Assembly (NCBI GenBank): GCA_024226315.1
Contig: JAAELT010000035.1
Span: 1 to 64,000, forward strand
Source of the DNA: a bacterium
GTDB taxonomy: Bacteria > Acidobacteriota > Thermoanaerobaculia > Multivoradales > J023
Reading direction: 5' to 3'
Length of the DNA: 64,000 bases
Part shown: piece by piece, positions 62,023-64,000 of the stretch
How positions within the stretch are numbered: the first letter of the stretch is position 1
Layout: every line of letters starts with the position of its first letter
Program-made: the position numbers and the translations under genes
The notes under the pieces: generated by a model
What the model was told of the DNA's origin: nothing
The model's database searches: none
Seen by the model: only the letters and a program-made list of their open reading frames with translations

Positions 62023-64000
62023 ATGCGCAGTCGAGCCAGATTCAGCCTCGGTCAGATCTTCCAGAACCTCTCATGGGCGGGCGTGCTCTGCTGGTGCCTG
62101 CTCGTACCGGCGGCGGCGGGCGCCGAGACGCATCCCTTCGACGCCGACGATCTGGTGTCGATGTCGCGCATCTCGGATCCGCGGGTCTCGCCGGACGGCG
62201 AGCGGATCGCCTTCGTGCTGCGCACGACCGACCTGGAGGCGAACAAGGGCCGGACGGACCTGTGGCTGGCCGCGCTCGACGGCTCGCCGCCGCGGCGTCT
62301 GACGACCGATCCCGCCGGCGACAACAGCCCGCGCTTCGCTCCCGACAGTCGCTCTCTTTACTTCCTCTCGTCGCGCTCGGGCTCGTCCCAGATATGGCGC
62401 CTTCCGCTCGGCGGCGGCGAGGCCGAGCCGGTGACCGACCTGCCGCTCGACGTCGCCAACCTGGCGCTGTCCCCCGACGGGCGCCACCTCGCGTTCTCGC
62501 TCGAGGTCTTTACGGATTGCGAAGATCTGGCCTGCACCGTGAAACGCCTCGAAGAGCAGGAGTCCCGGCTGTCTAGCGGACGCCTCTACGAACACCTCTT
62601 CGTCCGCCACTGGGATACCTGGAAGGACGGTCGGCGCTCTCATCTCTTCGTCCTGGCACTCGACGAGTCCGGCGGAGTTTCTGGACCTCCGGTCGACGTC
62701 ACCGCCGGCATGGACGCGGACGTGCCGTCGAAGCCCTTTGGCGGGCCGGAGGAGATCGCGTTTGCCCCCGACGGCCAGGGCATCGTCTTCGCCGCCCGTG
62801 TCGCCGGTGCGGGGGAGCCGTGGTCGACAGACTTCGATCTCTACCACGCGGGCCTCGAGGGTGGCGGCGCGCCGCGCAAGCTGACCGGGAATCCGGCCTG
62901 GGACACGCATCCGGTCTTCTCGCCCGACGGCTCCCCCGACGGCTCGACCCTGGCCTATCTGGCGATGGCACGGCCCAGCTTCGAGGCCGACCGATTCCGA
63001 ATCATCCTGCGGCGGTGGCCCGGCGGTGAGGAGAGGGTCCTGGCCGAGGACTGGGATCGCTCCGCCGGCGACATGGTCTTCTCGCCCGACGGCGAGACGC
63101 TCTACGTCACCGCCGCCGATACCGGCGCCGTGCGGCTGTTCGCGATCGACGTCTCCTCGGGCCAGGTGCGCGAGATCGCCGGCGACGGCCACGTCCGCTC
63201 GCCCGCGGTGGCCGGCGAGATGCTGGTCTACGGTCGCGACGACCTGCGCTCCCCGGTCGACCTGTACGCGAGACCGGCCGCTGGCGGCGAGGAGAGACGG
63301 CTGACCGATGTCAACCGCGAGCGGCTTGCTGCCGTGAACATGGGCGAGCTCGAGCAGTTCTCCTTCCCGGGCTGGAACGGTGAGAAGGTCCACGGCTACC
63401 TGGTGAAGCCGGTCGACTTCGATCCCGAGCGCAAGTACCCGGTGGCCTTTCTCGTCCACGGCGGACCGCAGGGCTCGTCCGACAATGACTTCCACTATCG
63501 CTGGAATCCCCAGGTCTACGCCGGCGCCGGGTACGCGGCGATCATGATCGACTTCCACGGCTCCACCGGTTACGGGCAAGCGTTCACCGACTCGATCCGC
63601 GACGATTGGGGCGGCAAGCCGCTTCAGGACTTGAAGAAGGGTCTCGCCGCGGCCCTCGAGCGCTACCCCTGGCTGGACGGTGAGCGCGCCTGCGCCCTGG
63701 GCGCCTCCTACGGCGGCTACATGATGAACTGGATCGCCGGCAACTGGCCCGACGGCTTTCGCTGCCTGGTCAACCACGACGGGCTGTTCGACCTGCGCAG
63801 CATGTACTACTCGACCGAGGAGCTGTGGTTTCCGGAGTGGGAGATGCGCGGCACGCCGTGGCAGAATCCAGAGTCCTTCGAGCGTCACAATCCGGCGCGC
63901 TTTGTCGAGAACTGGCGCACACCGATGCTGGTGGTGCACGGCGCGCTCGATTTTCGCGTGGTCGAGTCGCAGGGATTCCAGACCTTCACGGCGCTCCAAC
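62023..64000 (+). CDS. S9 family peptidase (acylaminoacyl/dipeptidyl type), partial
   Basis: 659 codons visible; the gene runs past the window end. AGAGGA stands seven bases before the ATG, and a signal peptide follows (WAGVLCWCLLVPAAAGA). The first 430 residues form a WD40-like beta-propeller (RISDPRVSPDGERIAF; DNSPRFAPDSRSLYFLSS). The catalytic domain then begins: VAFLVHGGPQGSS, nucleophile Ser in GASYGGYMMN, and Asp in VHGALDFRV. The catalytic His should lie just beyond the edge. The short duplication SPDGSPDGS in the propeller is unusual but in frame. It would degrade oligopeptides in the periplasm. Confidence 0.92.
   Translation, partial: MRSRARFSLGQIFQNLSWAGVLCWCLLVPAAAGAETHPFDADDLVSMSRISDPRVSPDGERIAFVLRTTDLEANKGRTDLWLAALDGSPPRRLTTDPAGDNSPRFAPDSRSLYFLSSRSGSSQIWRLPLGGGEAEPVTDLPLDVANLALSPDGRHLAFSLEVFTDCEDLACTVKRLEEQESRLSSGRLYEHLFVRHWDTWKDGRRSHLFVLALDESGGVSGPPVDVTAGMDADVPSKPFGGPEEIAFAPDGQGIVFAARVAGAGEPWSTDFDLYHAGLEGGGAPRKLTGNPAWDTHPVFSPDGSPDGSTLAYLAMARPSFEADRFRIILRRWPGGEERVLAEDWDRSAGDMVFSPDGETLYVTAADTGAVRLFAIDVSSGQVREIAGDGHVRSPAVAGEMLVYGRDDLRSPVDLYARPAAGGEERRLTDVNRERLAAVNMGELEQFSFPGWNGEKVHGYLVKPVDFDPERKYPVAFLVHGGPQGSSDNDFHYRWNPQVYAGAGYAAIMIDFHGSTGYGQAFTDSIRDDWGGKPLQDLKKGLAAALERYPWLDGERACALGASYGGYMMNWIAGNWPDGFRCLVNHDGLFDLRSMYYSTEELWFPEWEMRGTPWQNPESFERHNPARFVENWRTPMLVVHGALDFRVVESQGFQTFTALQ

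Noticed and set aside
62935..62965. In-frame SPDGSPDGS as a frameshift or assembly error in the S9 peptidase
   Set aside because: The duplication keeps the frame and falls in a propeller loop, so it is a harmless tandem duplication.

Overview
The window is a 64 kb piece of a GC-rich, diderm bacterial chromosome with dense, mostly housekeeping or envelope-related gene content. Several traits recall Acidobacteriota of the Thermoanaerobaculia type: a secreted protein ending in an FESGDTSAWS-like tail, a DUF4097 adhesin-like ladder, Yip1 proteins, serine/threonine kinases, a sigma/CHAT module, M14 and S9 peptidases and wax-ester synthase. This placement is inference from gene style; no rRNA or tRNA is present to confirm it.

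Layout. 1-4.1 kb is an accessory, repeat-rich zone: a 42-bp tandem repeat, a coupled pair of small ORFs, an HNH nuclease with its small partner, a 5'-truncated secreted protein and a DUF4097 protein. Three sites of one hairpin repeat (REP-A) lie between these genes. 4.4-12.5 kb carries the periplasmic defence pair alpha-2-macroglobulin lipoprotein and PbpC. 12.6-14 kb is a patch of toxin-antitoxin debris: a Doc remnant ending in a second copy of the pbpC 3' end, and an antitoxin-like pair. 14-31 kb holds a small membrane protein, a secreted protein of unknown function, full-length glycine dehydrogenase, DUF2752 and Yip1 membrane proteins, a lipase-like hydrolase with wax ester synthase/DGAT, a membrane-anchored protein kinase, a PHM-like secreted protein, a nuclease-fold/PDZ lipoprotein, FolC, a class II amidotransferase and an MtfA-like peptidase. 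29.8-35.4 kb is a MacAB-type export operon with a Yip1 protein in front and a gluzincin peptidase behind. 35.5-38.7 kb has a Phd/VapC-like pair, a DUF4410 protein and an overlapping LolA-chorismatase pair.

38.9-43.5 kb is the most interesting module: an ECF-like sigma factor, a zinc-finger anti-sigma factor with an extracytoplasmic domain, and a PDZ-TPR-CHAT protease-like protein, all translationally coupled. The gene order recalls the logic of the TPR-CHAT protease/sigma-release arm of type III-E CRISPR systems, but no CRISPR parts are present. 43.5-51.1 kb is housekeeping: glutaryl-CoA dehydrogenase-like enzyme, CPBP protease, RsbW/RsbV-like switch, YbaB, DnaE.

51.1-54 kb is a second accessory zone: an IS200-type Y1 transposase inside a nest of palindromic repeats (REP-B, one lone copy of which also sits near 3.28 kb), a SEFIR-STAND protein that appears to have lost its middle, and a 41-bp minisatellite. 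54-64 kb returns to core genes: a second YbaB, a membrane protein with a pseudopilin-like C-terminal domain, an M14 peptidase, a site-2 protease overlapping an ABC exporter, SerB, and an S9 peptidase cut by the window end.
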